Notes under the pieces: generated by a model
What the model saw: only the letters and a program-made list of their open reading frames with translations
What the model was told of the DNA's origin: nothing
The model's database searches: none
Part shown: piece after piece, positions 1 to 13,000 of the stretch
Layout of the letters: each line of letters opens with the position of its first letter
Numbering within the stretch: position 1 is the stretch's first letter
Assembly (NCBI GenBank): GCA_945643635.1
Contig: CALZFC010000058.1
Location: forward strand, 558,001-622,000
Direction of reading: 5' to 3'
Length of the DNA stretch: 64,000 nt
Origin: Allodiplogaster sudhausi
Lineage: Eukaryota; Nematoda; Chromadorea; Rhabditida; Diplogasteridae
Program-made: the position numbers and the translations under genes

Positions 1-153
1 TGTGAGGATCTGCTTGAAGTTCTTGGCACGACGTTGTTCAGTTAGCTCTTCCTCCTCTTCCTCTCCTTCTTCTCCTCCTCCGATCACCTCATCTGCGAGG
101 AACTCCTCGTGAGTTGGCGATGCCACTCGGCTACTCTCTACACTGGAAGAGAA

Positions 154-186
<33 letters not shown>

Positions 187-942
187 TAGAGAAGCAAGGG
201 TATATATCGTTATTGTAAGAGAGGGACAGAGATATTAGTCTATTTTTTTAATGCTAAATTTCATTTGTAAATTCCAAACAAAACGCAAGAAGAATTACTC
301 AATCAATAATAAAAACAATCAGTAGATCATTGGCAATGTACCTCTCGATGACGTCGAGGTGATTATCGGCCGAGTTGGAGCGACGCGGTCGCGCTGCGTG
401 CAGCTCTTGAAGACGTGAGATCTCGGCATGCAGATTGGATGCCGAACGCTGGTCCTGATGAACGCGAATGTAATCAGTTATAACTACATATATTTTGAAA
501 TTTTTTTAAAATGTTAATGTTATTTATTGCAAGAGCAGACGACTCTGGCTGACCAGAATGAGCGAGTGAGTCTGGGCGCGGTTGGCACGGCGGCCATTGA
601 CGGCATCCGTGGGAGGCGCGATGTGACGTCGGGTTGGCGCCGGCCGACGAGCAATTGGACGGCGAGGAAGGCTCGGATCTGGAGTCCGAGATGGGGGAAT
701 GCGGGTGAATCATTCTCTTATGGCTAGGCAGCTTTTCGGAGATTCTGATCTAATTACATATGTACATATGCATACATATGACGATAAAAACACAATGATA
801 GAGTGCATTTTTTAGACGGACCAAGTTGTCCTCTCCTCGTGCTCGTCACGGGCGGAGGCTTCTTCGCGTAGATGCTGAAGGCCGAGTGCGCAGAAGGCGC
901 GAGGGCAGCCGCGCGCGATGGAGAGCTGCAGATATCACGCAT
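1..942 (-). CDS. Partial gene, basic/Pro-rich then acidic coiled-coil-like protein (runs off window)
   Basis: Not recognised. Four exons chain in phase on the minus strand: 822-942 (possible start ATG at 942), 554-678, 342-454 and 1-142, the last cut by the window edge. The chain is joined by GT donors and the acceptors CTCCAG, TTCATCAG and CTTCCAG. The first two exons are rich in Pro, Arg and Ser. The third contains the helical stretch AEISRLQELHAARPRRSNS. The last contains VIGGG followed by a run of Glu and then LTEQRRAKNFKQ, typical of a coiled coil. The two downstream exons are convincing; the frame of the two upstream ones is less certain because all frames are open there, and an alternative frame of 822-900 reads LREEASARDEHEER. 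More 5' exons could lie up to about 2 kb. Confidence 0.45.
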
Positions 943-2338
943 GGCTTTCCTCAGCCAACCCCGGAGACTCTGGCCTAGCCTAGAAGTCAGAGTATCGCCT
1001 AGGGGTGGGGGAGCACGGCCGCCTCGCCCTAGACTACGTTTGGCTGCACACTCTCAGGCGGTTGGAGATTGCCCCAAGGGTCGGTGCTCTTCCTTTGAAG
1101 AGTCACAGCATGAAAGAAACGAGTGCGCTTGTTAGAGCGAGGATAGGTGAAGCAGAAAAGAAAGTGAGAAAAGGGAGAGAAAAGTGAGAGAGAGAGAGAG
1201 AGCGAGAGAAAGAGAAAAAGAGATACTGGTGTACTTGAGAAGCGGAATAAGAAAAATGAGTACGGATTGCTTTGTGGCAGCTCAATCAGAAAGAAAGCTT
1301 GAAGTCAGCTTTTTTCATCTGGACTCTCTCGTTTCTGCGTGCTCTCTCTCCGGTTGTCTCACGCCGCGCAGAATTTGATCCGTCTAGAGTTTCCTGGATC
1401 AGTTCGCAAGAGCACACAGGTACACCCCCGAGGCAGACTAGTGGAGGATCTGGAGATGGTTCTCTCTCCATACTCTCTCTTTGCTTCCATCTCTCCCTCT
1501 CCCTCTCTCTCCCTCTCTCTCTCTCCCTATTTTCTCATTGCTCATTATTTGAATCAATATGTCCTCCCGTAATCAAGCAGAATTCTCCAGTCTGTTGAAA
1601 GAAAGAGGATTTTGCACATTAGAGGTTAGTCCAAACAAAAAGTGTGGAATGGAAAAGGTGCTGTAGTAAATATCCTAGCGATGGAAAAATTGTAACCTTC
1701 GTGGATAAGTGAAAGTTCCATTCTTTAGTGATAAAAGCAATGAAATACGTTTCCGAACATATTACATTAAAAAACAAAAATCATCATAGTTAACTGAAAC
1801 TAATTTAATTTAATCTAGAAAAAAAAACCAGGATGCAGAGTGCGGCGAGGGAGGAAGCAGGAGACTGCCGTCGGCAGGGCCGCCATGCTCAGCCTGTTCC
1901 CGTCGGCACACGGCGCAGACAGAAGACGCCCTGACACGAGGCACGAATCGCTCGCACGGCATGCGGCTGTCTTGACTGAATTGGCGAGACTACTACGGTT
2001 TGAGAATTATCAATGGAAAATTCAGGTTAAATAATTTAACATGGAAAATGTTAAAATGTCTTTTTAATTGAAATCCTGTGCTGGAAACAGAAAGATTTGA
2101 GATAGAGAGACGAAGGCTTTTTAGTCATCAAGGGGCCACAACGAGTGAAAAATTTAACCAAGTTCGTGCAAGGAATGAAAAGCCAGGAGAATTTTTCTAA
2201 CATGACACAGTCGTGGGAAGCGGGACAAGAAAAATGCATGTCGGCATGAATCTGTATGAAAATACATGTTATTCCGCCACTACTGCGTCAATCGCAACCT
2301 TTCTCTGAATATCTGCATCTCTTGCGATTAGCACAATC

Positions 2339-2374
<36 letters not shown>

Positions 2375-2375
2375 T

Positions 2376-2408
<33 letters not shown>

Positions 2409-2566
2409 TTTTCCTTTCTCTCTCCACACCTCCGTCTAGTGTGATGATGAATAGGTGGCAGCACAGTAGAACTGGTTTAACAGGATCGTGTGAGGCCACT
2501 GAGTAATTAGGATAGTATAGCAGTGGATAAAGAGTTAAAGAGTAGAGCAAAGAGACTGGAGAGAAC

Positions 2567-2607
<41 letters not shown>

Positions 2608-3115
2608 AGAGACAGAGAGAAAGAGAAAGAGAGAGATAAAGAGACAGAGAGAACGAGAAAGAGAGAGGGGGAGATATGAAGAGAGAGAGACAGAGAGAGA
2701 AATGCAGAGAGAGAGAGAGAGACAGACAGAGAGACAGAGAGAGACGGAGACAGAGAGAGAGAAAGAGATAAAGATGGAGAGAGAGAGAGAGACTGGGATA
2801 CAGAGCAACATTTAAAAATTCGTGAGAAAATATGAAGTTCTTCTTCTCATAATAAGAGATTTGAGTGGATACAGTGTGTGACAAAGAATTCGGCAGTAGC
2901 AGACAGACGAAAAAATGAGACAATAAGAGTATAAGGAAATAGAGACGGAGTTTCGGGAGAACAAAGCATCGAAGAGAGAGAGAGAGAGAGACTGGCAAAC
3001 AGGGATGAGAGAGGTTAAAAGCTAACATTAGCTGTCGGATATGTGCGCAAGGTTAGTCAGGTGAACGCAACTTTGAGAAGTCCTAGATCATATTAAGAAT
3101 GCGAAGGAGAGAGAA

Positions 3116-3157
<42 letters not shown>

Positions 3158-3863
3158 CGTGAGAAAGGTTGTCACACAGGCAAGATACAGAAAAGCCCGA
3201 GTAACAGAATGAGAGAAAATATCTCTGGAGAAAAAAGAGAGATGTTTGAAGATTGGGTGCGGAGAGAAGGAAAACAGGCAACAGCTAGAAATACTGAGAA
3301 TGAATACAAGCAGGGGAAAAAATGAGTCCTCACCAGTGATCAAACCTTCAACAATGCTCTTCTCTTTTTTTGCTCGTTAATGAGACCCCCGTAATTTTTT
3401 TCTTTATTAAAAGCACGTTGAGACGTAATTATAAATGAAAAAAAGAAAAAGAAACATCTAGTACCTGAAAAAAACTTGTTGTGCCTTCAAATTGTGAACA
3501 TATTAGCAAAGAAAAAATACAAGAAAAGGAAGAGCTTGAGGCAAATGAGGTTTCACATAAACCAGACATGTTCTATTATTACAGGAATGTGAAAGGTTTG
3601 AATGAAAGAAAGGAAAGTAAGGCACAGGAAAACAATTGTACCCGGAAAAGTATACAATCTCAGGTTTTATGAGGAAATGCAAAGTTCACAATTCATCTGA
3701 AATGTAAAGAGACAGAATAGCTAACAAGAGAACTAGAGATTGAGAGAGAACATTCATAAATATTAATAAAGAAATGTAAGGCCCAAGATACCAGTTCCGG
3801 CTCATCATATTTTTGAGTTATTTGGTGCACTACAAAAGATACAATAAAATGAAAGCCAAAACA
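943..3863. other. Intergenic or intronic DNA with GA/CT microsatellites
   Basis: No supportable gene. It holds (GA)n at about 1184-1225, (CT)n at 1485-1530 and 2338-2420, a long interrupted GA tract at about 2567-2800 and (GA)n at 3105-3155. The GC-rich stretch 1835-2000 is open in several frames on both strands and could be an exon of the neighbouring minus-strand gene, but no frame is compelling. The rest is AT-rich. Confidence 0.6.
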
Positions 3864-6800
3864 TTAAACAATGAAGATATCACCAAAGTAAGTGTTGATA
3901 ATCTGCTGAACTCTGTCCTGGACTTCGGAGACCGTGGAAAGACTAGAAGAGGGGGGAAGGAAGAGAAGAAGGCAGCGATCGGTTGCCTCCCGCGACGATG
4001 CCTTCAAGCAATATACTCAATTCATTTTAAAGTTCAACTCTACGCTTTTACTTAAAAATAAACTAAGTTTAAGGTTAAACGGAATGAAAAAATTTACAGC
4101 TTTATCATTATAATCGCAATACGATTTCAGTAGAATATAATAATACTTTATAAGCCTTATATCTTTGGAAATGTTGCTGACAATGAGACCTCTAAACATA
4201 TTGCCGTCATTATAGAAAATTTATGCGCCCATAAGTAAGCTCCTAGTAGAAAATCCGAGAAGATATGCTAAATAATTGTTGATAGCGAAATGAATGAAAA
4301 GAAGAAGCAACCTTCTTGTAGACAATCCACCAGTCTAGGTCAGTGCGGATGTTGCAGTCGCCAAATCGTTCCCCGCTCAGCAAGAGCTTTTCGAATGTTT
4401 CGCATGCCAATCTGTTCAATGATTATTTTTCATACATGATAAAACAGGATTTTAATATTTTCACAGAATAAAAAAAATTATTTGAAATCAGTAACTCTAG
4501 TATTAAGGACTATTTACAAGCAATATTTCGAACTTGTGACCTGACAACCGGCGCAGGCACGGGGGGAGCGCCGTTCGTTGCCGGATCACAGAAATTAGTG
4601 CGTAGACTGAGAGTGGGAGGGCTGAAGTAGATGAAGTGGAAGTCCGTCTCTCCTGCTCTGGTCTCTGATGGCATTCGGCTGTATCTACAATCCATATCAA
4701 TTTATCATTTTACTTAACAGTTACCATACGATGACCACCAACTTGTCTGCAATCACAGAAGCCAGCTTCGAGAGTTCGGTGCTGAGGAATCGGTCGAGGT
4801 CGCGCAGCAGTCGACGACTCACTTCTTCGTCGGTGAAGGCGCAGACCATCGCATTCAGACTACGGTAGGCAATCTCAAAAAGGGTCCAGTGAAATTCTAT
4901 CATATCTTATAGTGTAAAGTTACATCGTGCACTATTCAAGGAAACCTGTTCTGGATTCACGAGTGAATTGATCTTATGGTAAACCGTTGCAATCAATCAA
5001 GCAAAGAAAATAAAGCATTGTCAGAATCAAGTGTGAATGAAAAAAAATAAGCAAGAAAGAAAACTTGAATATTGGCGAATTCCTTACGAAAGACAAACAT
5101 ATGATTTGTATATTATTATAAATAATAACGACCAAAGCACTTCCCTCTAACCAAATGATGTTTGGTGAGTCGAAAAGGTGGCTCGTCGTCATTAGCGAGG
5201 AAGAGAGTTGTGACGTCGCCAGGTGAGAGGGGCTCGTCCGTCACAATGTCCTCCGGGCCTAGCACGAACTTACCCGGAGCAGACGACGGCCTAGGGCAGG
5301 GAAACGGTCTGAGCTAATAACAACAACTGATTTAGAATAAATTCTTTAAAAAATTCTTAGCGTTCTGAACTATTTCTTCTCCCCGTTCATTCTTGAATGG
5401 ACAAAAAATTTCTTTCATTGTGATGCGCATTTCTCTCCGAGATTCTTGGCATCTTGGGGAAGCTACTTACTCTATCATGGACCATAGAACTTTCAAATTT
5501 TACAGTACCTCGCGACGACTGTGCTTGGAACCAGCTCGGACTGAAGTGCTTGTGGAAGAACTCGCTGAGTCAGATAACGAAAGAGAAGTGGAAGATCTCG
5601 CTTGCTCACAGAGTAGTACAGCATCTTGTCTTGGTATAGAAACAATACCTAAACATTAATTAGTGATTTGCCTTTTCGAGTAAAAATATTAACAGTAAAT
5701 AGAGTAGATAAAGCAAATTATCACTAAAATAATTATATATAAAACAAAGCACTAAATACTCCATAAAAAAAGCTGTAAAAGGACTCAATAAAACAAAACA
5801 CTTATTTCGATGAATAAACCTTTTTGATGGTCGGGAATTCTTCGCGAAGCTCGCAGAGAAGAGAGTCGATGTCATTGAGAACTGGCAGCTTGAGAAAGTG
5901 GACGCCGCGGAAGAAGTCGAGAAGAGGCATCTGAGAGAGGAACACAACTTTGACAGGGAGGATATTATACTTTGCATAGTTCAATCCTCACTTCACATCC
6001 CCTTCAAACCATTCCATACTCTCCACCAACATGAGCAATGCTTAAAACTATACAATTAGTGGGTATGCAGAGGAACAAAACAAGAATATTGTAGAAGGTA
6101 GTTGCATGAATACAGCATGTGTTTCTATTCATGCTCCGATTCCAACTCCATTGCTACGAATTAAACCGTCTCTTTCTTTCTGTCGCTCTCTGTGTCTTAC
6201 CTGGAATAGTCGATATCCGTCAAAGTATCTCTCGAAGAAGCAAGTGAGCGCCTTTCTGAGTTGGTCTGGACCTTCTCTCTGCAGAAGGGGTTGCAATTCA
6301 CCAGAGAAGAGTCTCCACATCCGATAGGAGTCCCCTACGAATGCCCTGAGGGCCGGTTTGAACAGAGCGTAGTCCATGTCGAGGCAGGCCTTCCTCAACA
6401 AAATTTCATTTGTTTCTTTAAATTTCGTTTTAAGGCCAAAAGAAAGAAAACTATTACGTAAATAAAATAACATAAAGCATAGTTCAAAAAAAGATTGTGA
6501 ACAATATGACCAACTTGTTGAGAGCAACTCCAAAGATGAAAGCGCCACCTTCGACTAGAATGTAGACATGAACAGACTTGGCTGTTACCACGTCTCGATA
6601 AGGAAAGACCTTAAAATGGAATACCAAAAATGTTTCATCCATTAATGCTGGAAATACGACGTCATATCCAGGATCAAAATAAAAGCCTTGCCTCTTCGGT
6701 TTGGACAGTCTCGTTGTGCTGAACAAAGTTCGCTGTGAAATTGACGATAGCTTCAGCGAATCCAGTAATTTCTGTCTGAAACTATTAGAGTTGAACACAT

Positions 6801-7814
6801 TGGCTTAAGGCTAATTATTTAAACTATAATGCAAGAATAAACTGTGGGAAAAAATCTACAATCATGAATTAGCAAGATATATCGGAGAAAGAGAAAGTAA
6901 AACTCTCCTCCATCTATCTAAGCTAGCGACTCAATAAACATCATAAAAACACGATATAGGAAACAGAAACTTGCAAGAATTAACATAAGATACAAGAATG
7001 AAGATATAAGATAAGGATTACTGAAACAGTGAGAAGGAAATGGAGAAAGGAATGAAGAAGGACAAAAAGATGATTACAGATATGTTATAAGGGTCCAGAG
7101 ATTTTCCTGGAGGAACTTGTATTATGTATGCGATAGCGATGGATAAGAAGTAGACAGGAAAAGGATGAGGCAGAAATTAGACTGTATTTATTAGATTTAG
7201 ACATATTCGGTGACAAATAGACATGCGTTACCTCTCTTAAGAAAGGGAGAGAAATGAGCCGACCTGCTTGCCGATCTGCTCCTCCTTGGGATGGAAGAAC
7301 ATGACTCGCTGGCTCTCTCGGCCCTCCTTGGCGCCGGATGAGGGATGGGCGACGAAGAAGAAATCCATCACGTCGAGCAGACGGACGCCCGCGCCGCCGC
7401 TGCGGCCTGCAGAAAGATCTTTCAGTTTTGGTCAACTCATTGAATTCGAAAGAAGCATGGAAAGTTGACAAAGTAACAATTAAAAGATCTAAAATGAACA
7501 GATTTAAACTCAGAGCACGTTCAGTGGTGGCAATGCTTTTGGGTAAAAAATTCGCTCATGTTAAAACAGAAAGAAAGAAATAAAGAAAACAAGAAAGAAA
7601 GAGTATGAAAAAAGACTTCCTAACCACCAACGCCGCCGATGCTCGAGTTGCCGCTCGCACCGCCGCCCATGAAGTAGAGCGGAGTGCTGAACATGCCAGG
7701 CAGAAGCAGAGGAGCACGCCTGGGAACACGCATTTCAGAAGAGGGAGACAAACAATGAGTGATATCAAAAGAGGAGAGAGATGGCACGGATGATAACAAC
7801 TCCGGAGAAGTCAT
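3864..7814 (-). CDS. CCZ1: CCZ1-like subunit of the Mon1-Ccz1 Rab7 GEF
   Basis: Mon1-Ccz1 activates Rab7 on late endosomes and autophagosomes. The protein follows the vertebrate CCZ1 order from end to end. Exon 1 (7625-7733 or -7814) is Gly/Ser-rich. Exon 7264-7406 carries LLDVMDFFFVAHPSS and VMFFHPKEEQIGKQ, matching the longin start of the family. Exon from 6775 has TEITGFAEAIVNFTANFV. Exon 6201 to about 6395 has AFVGDSYRMWRLFSGELQP and a helix ending FFERYFDGYRLFQ. Later exons are 5820-5930, 5509-5624, 5152-5308, 4743-4873, 4541-4684 (DFHFIYFSPP), 4312-4411 and 3864-4001, which ends NTYFGDIFIV and TAA. Two points are open: the start (ATG 7814 or 7733) and the 3' side of the 6775 exon, where the only in-phase donor I see is the GC type (GAG|GCAAGG) and the following small exon near 6540-6670 cannot be fixed. 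Identity is confident, exact structure less so. Confidence 0.88.
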
Positions 7815-8311
7815 AACGTAGGAAGAAAATACTGTGAAAGGAGAGAATGAAGGACGATGGCATTCAAACGACGTTTGATAAGGAAATTCTTCAAATCGGG
7901 AATCTTTGAATATGGCAAAAGAGCGGCCTCCAATACGGTTACAGAGTATAAACCAATGTTATTTCGTTAGGCTACTCGCGCTAAATTGTTCACATATTTT
8001 ACTTTGTTTAGTAATTAAGAAGAAATAAATTCTAACGTTTACGGGAGATATAGAGCATTTTATTCTTCTTTTCAGTGCAAAAACAAACTGATTCCGTGAT
8101 CCGTGATTTAGCAGTGTCTTACTGTAAGAAAATTATTACACCGTTAAGACGCCATCGAGAAAATTTCCGCCCAGATTTTCGTATGTTTTGCTTGCTGTTG
8201 TTGGTGTTCTCTTTCCGCTTTTCCACGTTGTGCTGTTTACATAATTTCATTGTCAGGGACACACACGTGAACAGGACTGTTAGCTAGCAGAGTCCACCCG
8301 CCACTCCTGAG
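7815..8311. promoter_or_regulatory. Divergent intergenic region between CCZ1 and PUF60
   Basis: About 500 bp separates the divergently transcribed CCZ1 and PUF60 genes and presumably carries both promoters. No TATA box stands out and no gene is visible. Confidence 0.4.
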
Positions 8312-9984
8312 ATGGGCGAGAATATCAACTCCACTCTCCAGGAACAACAGCAGAATGGCACGTTGCAATTGATTGTGGCCAAGTCTGAATATTGTGCACT
8401 TTGTCTTACTTTTATTGTCTGAATATTAATTGTGTCTAATTTGAGGTGCTGCTGTCCCTGCCGTGCCAGTCCCAGTTGCTGCGGCGCCCACGCCATCCAT
8501 GGCCTTCGAAATGGTCGCTATGCCACTGCTTCAGCAGACCGGCGAGGTCATTTTCTTATCCAATATGTTATATTTCTTCACCTAAGTTGTATCAAAAAAG
8601 GAAGAAAGTAATTATTCAACGCAAGTATTGTTTCCTTTTTACGTTTAAATTTCTTCGATGATATATCATTTGGATTTTTTTAAATAGAAGAAATGCAATT
8701 TAGGTGTTCGTTGGCCCTGGTGCCAAGAAGGAAGCGCAACTCCTCGGTCTCGGTCTCACCAAATTGCGGACGAGACAAAAGGTGCCGTTGCATCTCATTT
8801 TCTTCTAATTGCTTTTACTTTTTCGTTTGCATTATGTATTTATCTAAATCACGTATTGATATTTTAAACGAGAAAAGAAATAGAAATACTTATCTCAGGA
8901 TGATCTGTCTGCTGCCAAGAGGTATTCACTTGATGTCTCGATCAAACAAATTATGCTACGACAACAACAAGCACATCAGCAAAATGTCAGAATTTTGCAT
9001 TGGCAGAGTATAAGATGTAACTGGAAAACTCAGCGAAGGGAATGAGAAAAAGGTTGTTTTCAGCAACAAAAGCAAGCAATGTACTCGCAAGCGCTGTCTC
9101 TGATGGCCCGCGTGTACATTGGATCGATATCATTCGAGATCCGTGAGGATGCAATCAAGAAGGCCTTCGAGAACTTTGGCCCCGTCAAAGCCATCAACAT
9201 GAGCTTCGACAACGCCACCGGAGTCCGCTCTTTCCGTTATATATTTGTTATTCTTAAATGAGAAAGCCTTTATTATAATTGAACCTGAAAAAAGAAGCTA
9301 ACATTAAAATATGGACTTGTTAGTAGTTTACAAGCCGAGATTGTTCATAATAAATAGTTAGCTAAAAAAAAGCAATGATCTCTTCCAGAACCACAAGGGA
9401 TTCGCCTTCCTGGAGTTCGAAGTCCCCGAAGCGGCGGTCCTCGCTCAGGAGGCCATGAATGGCCTCATGATGGGTGGACGCAATCTCAAGGTGGTGAGAT
9501 ATTTCAGCCACCACTTCCTTTTCTCTGCCCCCTCACCGTCTCTACCCTCCCTACACACACACACTCTCTCTCTCTCTCTCTCTTCCATTCCCTGTTCATT
9601 TCCTTAGAAACCCGCACATTCCTTCACCAAAAACACACTTGCATTTTATGAAAAAAAGAAATGAATACAGAAAATGCGGATTTCTAAGGAAATGCTCCTT
9701 CTTTCCAACTGAATGCTATCTTATGGTGTTCTGTCTTTACCTAGGCAAATCAGTCCACTTCCAACGAACGAACAACGTTTTCCCTCATTTAAGGTGTAAG
9801 CTGGCAGTGGTTGTGTCGATGGCCATCTGAGTCACTTCTTCCTTTCCCTTGCCCAGAATAAGAAGTGTCGGGGGTTGAAGCCCCAGAAAATGTGACCTTT
9901 AAAATAAGGGGAAATTTAAAGTTAATTATTATGAATACTCTGAAGCAGTTTGTTGCACTCTTTGCACACTGAATGAGTTGAACA

Positions 9985-10017
<33 letters not shown>

Positions 10018-13000
10018 GAGTGCCCCCCTGTGAGTGGAGAGCCTTCCCCGACCAGAACTTACCTCCCGTGTCCAGGTTGGCCGGCCTGCGAATATGCCGC
10101 AAGCGCAGCCGATCATCGACATGATCATGACGGAGGCCAGGAACTACCACCGAGTCTACGTCGCATCCGTCCATCCTGACCTCTCCGAGTCCGATCTCAA
10201 GAGTGTCTTCGAGGCATTCGGAGAAGTTGTCAAGTGCCAACTCGCAAGGCAGAGCGCCACGGGCAAGGGGTCACATCGGTAGGCTTTCCGAGTCATTCCC
10301 AGAAACAGTAGAGTTTCCAACATATCTCATTTTGCTTCGCTCGATTACTTGTTAAAAAAGGAGTTGAAGTAGTCGAGAGACTGTGGAATCGTGTAGATTG
10401 ATTGTTTTACTTGTTGCAGAGGGTTTGGCTACCTCGAGTTCAAGACGGCCGGCGCTGCAGTCGAAGCCATTGCCGGCATGAATATGTTCGATCTCGGCGG
10501 ACAGTTTCTTCGAGTTTGTAACTTTTCGTCTTTTTCCTCTTGCATCTGCACAATTTACTTCTTTTTATGGATGGAATATGTTATAGTAATTGGTTATTTG
10601 TGTATCTATTGGTTTTATCAGATGTTTTGTTTGCTCGTAAGTGTATAAATTAGCTTGTTTTTAACAAGTTTTACAAAATTTGCAGGTAGGCAAGTGCATC
10701 ACTCCCCCCGAGGCTCTCAACTACCTCATCCCGCAGTCATCCTCTGCTCTTCCATCCGCCGCCGCAATGGCTGCTGCCTCGATTACCGCCAAGATCCAGG
10801 CTTCAGAAGTGCAACAGGTGAGAGTGGGATTACGGTAGTTCATGATGATCGTGTTGGGAACCGAAGGGGTTCGAGTTGTGGGAAGTGTTGGGATGGTCGG
10901 GAAGAGTAGAAACGGAGAGGGGCATGCCATCTCCGTTTGAGATGGCCACTTCATCTGCATCTTCCTCTCCACGCTCCTTCTTCTGATCCTCCAACCACGA
11001 CCTCCGAGAGGTCCAACACTTCACGACAGAAATTGTCATTGAAGGACATTACACTGAAAAGACTATCGCTGTTTGAACTATCTGTTGTCTAAGCATTTGT
11101 ATGCCTAACTCCTCTTTACTCTCTTTCTCTCTCTCTCTCTCTCGCTCTCTCTGTCTCTCGTTCTCACTGACAATTGAGTCTCTTCCATTGTTTTTGTTGC
11201 TCTTATTCTCTCTACGTGTATCTCCTGTTTTACCCGTTCAAATCTCCATCTTTCGTAAGCTCTTCGTACTTTCCGATATCCTTAGGAATCCCGATCCCTA
11301 CAACTTTCTACACTTTCTCCTGTTCTTTCAGACCACAGACGTTCGCTTTGTCAAATTTCGCCCTTCAAGCCGTCGAATCTAAAATATTAGAAAAATAGGG
11401 AATTAACATTGTTGTTGGCTTTTTGTTCTCAGGATTTATGCTGCCTTGGCGAAGCTCGACGTCTTTGTTTTCTGTTAAGAGACGGCGTGTTCCCTTGGCT
11501 CGTTCTACTCTTTCTCCAAAGGAACCTTTTAGTGCTACAGTACCTTCTTACCTCTAAATCTTACTGGTTCATACCCTACTGTTCAAAAGGTCAAAGACAT
11601 TACTGCCTTGGATTAATCTAAATCCGCCTACTTGTGAATGAAAATCCGCCTTCTTGTGAATGATCTGCAATTATAGGACATTATCAAATTCTGGCGCAGT
11701 TTTAACTTCTTTTCCATAAATATAATTATAAAAATGGAAGTGTTTCTTTCCTTTCTTCTCAGAGCAAGACACTCAGAGACTGAAAAAGCACTGTGAATGC
11801 GCGGAAGCGGTGCGGAGTGTTGGAGGCGAGGAGGTAAGCTGGGTGCCTGAAGAGACCCCCAAGGAATCAATGGTAAAGGGGTCTTGAAACGAATTGTCGT
11901 TATGAAAATGAGGTATACGGTAGGGGAGCAACGAGCAACCGACCCTTTGTTTCAGAGATCAACGGGAAGCAACTCTCCCGGTGGATCCGCTTCTCCCTCG
12001 CATTCGCCGTCCGTTCCCGCGCACCAGGCAATTGTCAGCGAAACCATGTCTACTTTATATTGTCACTGTAATTAGATTGTATGATATGGATAGTTTTAAG
12101 TTTTTAATTGAGTGGAAAAGAAGATGAATGTAATGATGTCAGGGAATCGATGCTGTTAACGGTTTGTATGTCAAGACTTCTCAAGGCCCGCCACCGTCTA
12201 TTCATCTCCCGGGCAGACAAGCCGTTGAGGTGTGTTTCGTTAATACTCTAGTGGAAACAAGCAGTTTCTCGGACTGCTTCGATTAACCAAAAGTGGTTTT
12301 TGAACTCTGTTCACTTGCAGGTCGCAGCTGCTGCTCATCCGACCCTTCAAGCTCATCTCCCTCCGGGAACTGGCGCCGGCCTTCCGCCTCCTGCCTCCGT
12401 CGGGTTTGGCCAGCCACAACAGCAGCCTGCGGCGCAGCCGCTCTCCCAACCGCAGCCAAGCGGTTTTGCTGCGCCGCCCACTGCTGCCCTGACCCAGTCC
12501 CTCGTTGCTACCATTCTGGGCAAGCCGAAGCCACCACCGCCGCAGGCAATGCCTTTCATGCCGCCCCCTCCAGGACTCATGGGGATGGCTCCACCCCCTC
12601 CGCCCCCTCCACCGATGGCAGGTATTGCCATGCCACCTCCCCCTCCAGCCATGCCCCCCGTGGGTGTACCTCCACCCCCGCCTCCCATGCAGGCAGTCCC
12701 TCCACCCCCTTCTGTGGCTGCTCCTCCGCCCCCTCCCGCTCAGCCAGTCGCCCCTCCTCCACACTCTCACCAGCCAGTTATCATTCCGCTTGAACCGGTT
12801 CGATATTTTTTTATTTTTAGTCTTTTGGAAAGTTTTCCTTATTTTGTTCTCCTCTCACATTGTCACAGGTTCAATGAATATCTCATTCAGGTGTCCCAAA
12901 CAGACCAGTCGATGCCGCCCCCGCCGCCTCCCTCAACAGGGTCCCGACGGAGTGGCTTTGGCGGCTTCGCCTCTGAAGCCCCGCCACCTGGGGTCTTCCT

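Noticed and set aside
2269..3028. Long minus-strand frames rich in Ser-Leu (for example 180 and 173 codons)
   Set aside because: They are translations of GA/CT dinucleotide tracts and their skewed surroundings. The same applies to similar frames at 16.0-16.6, 53.6-54.3, 56.4-57.1 and 57.8 kb.
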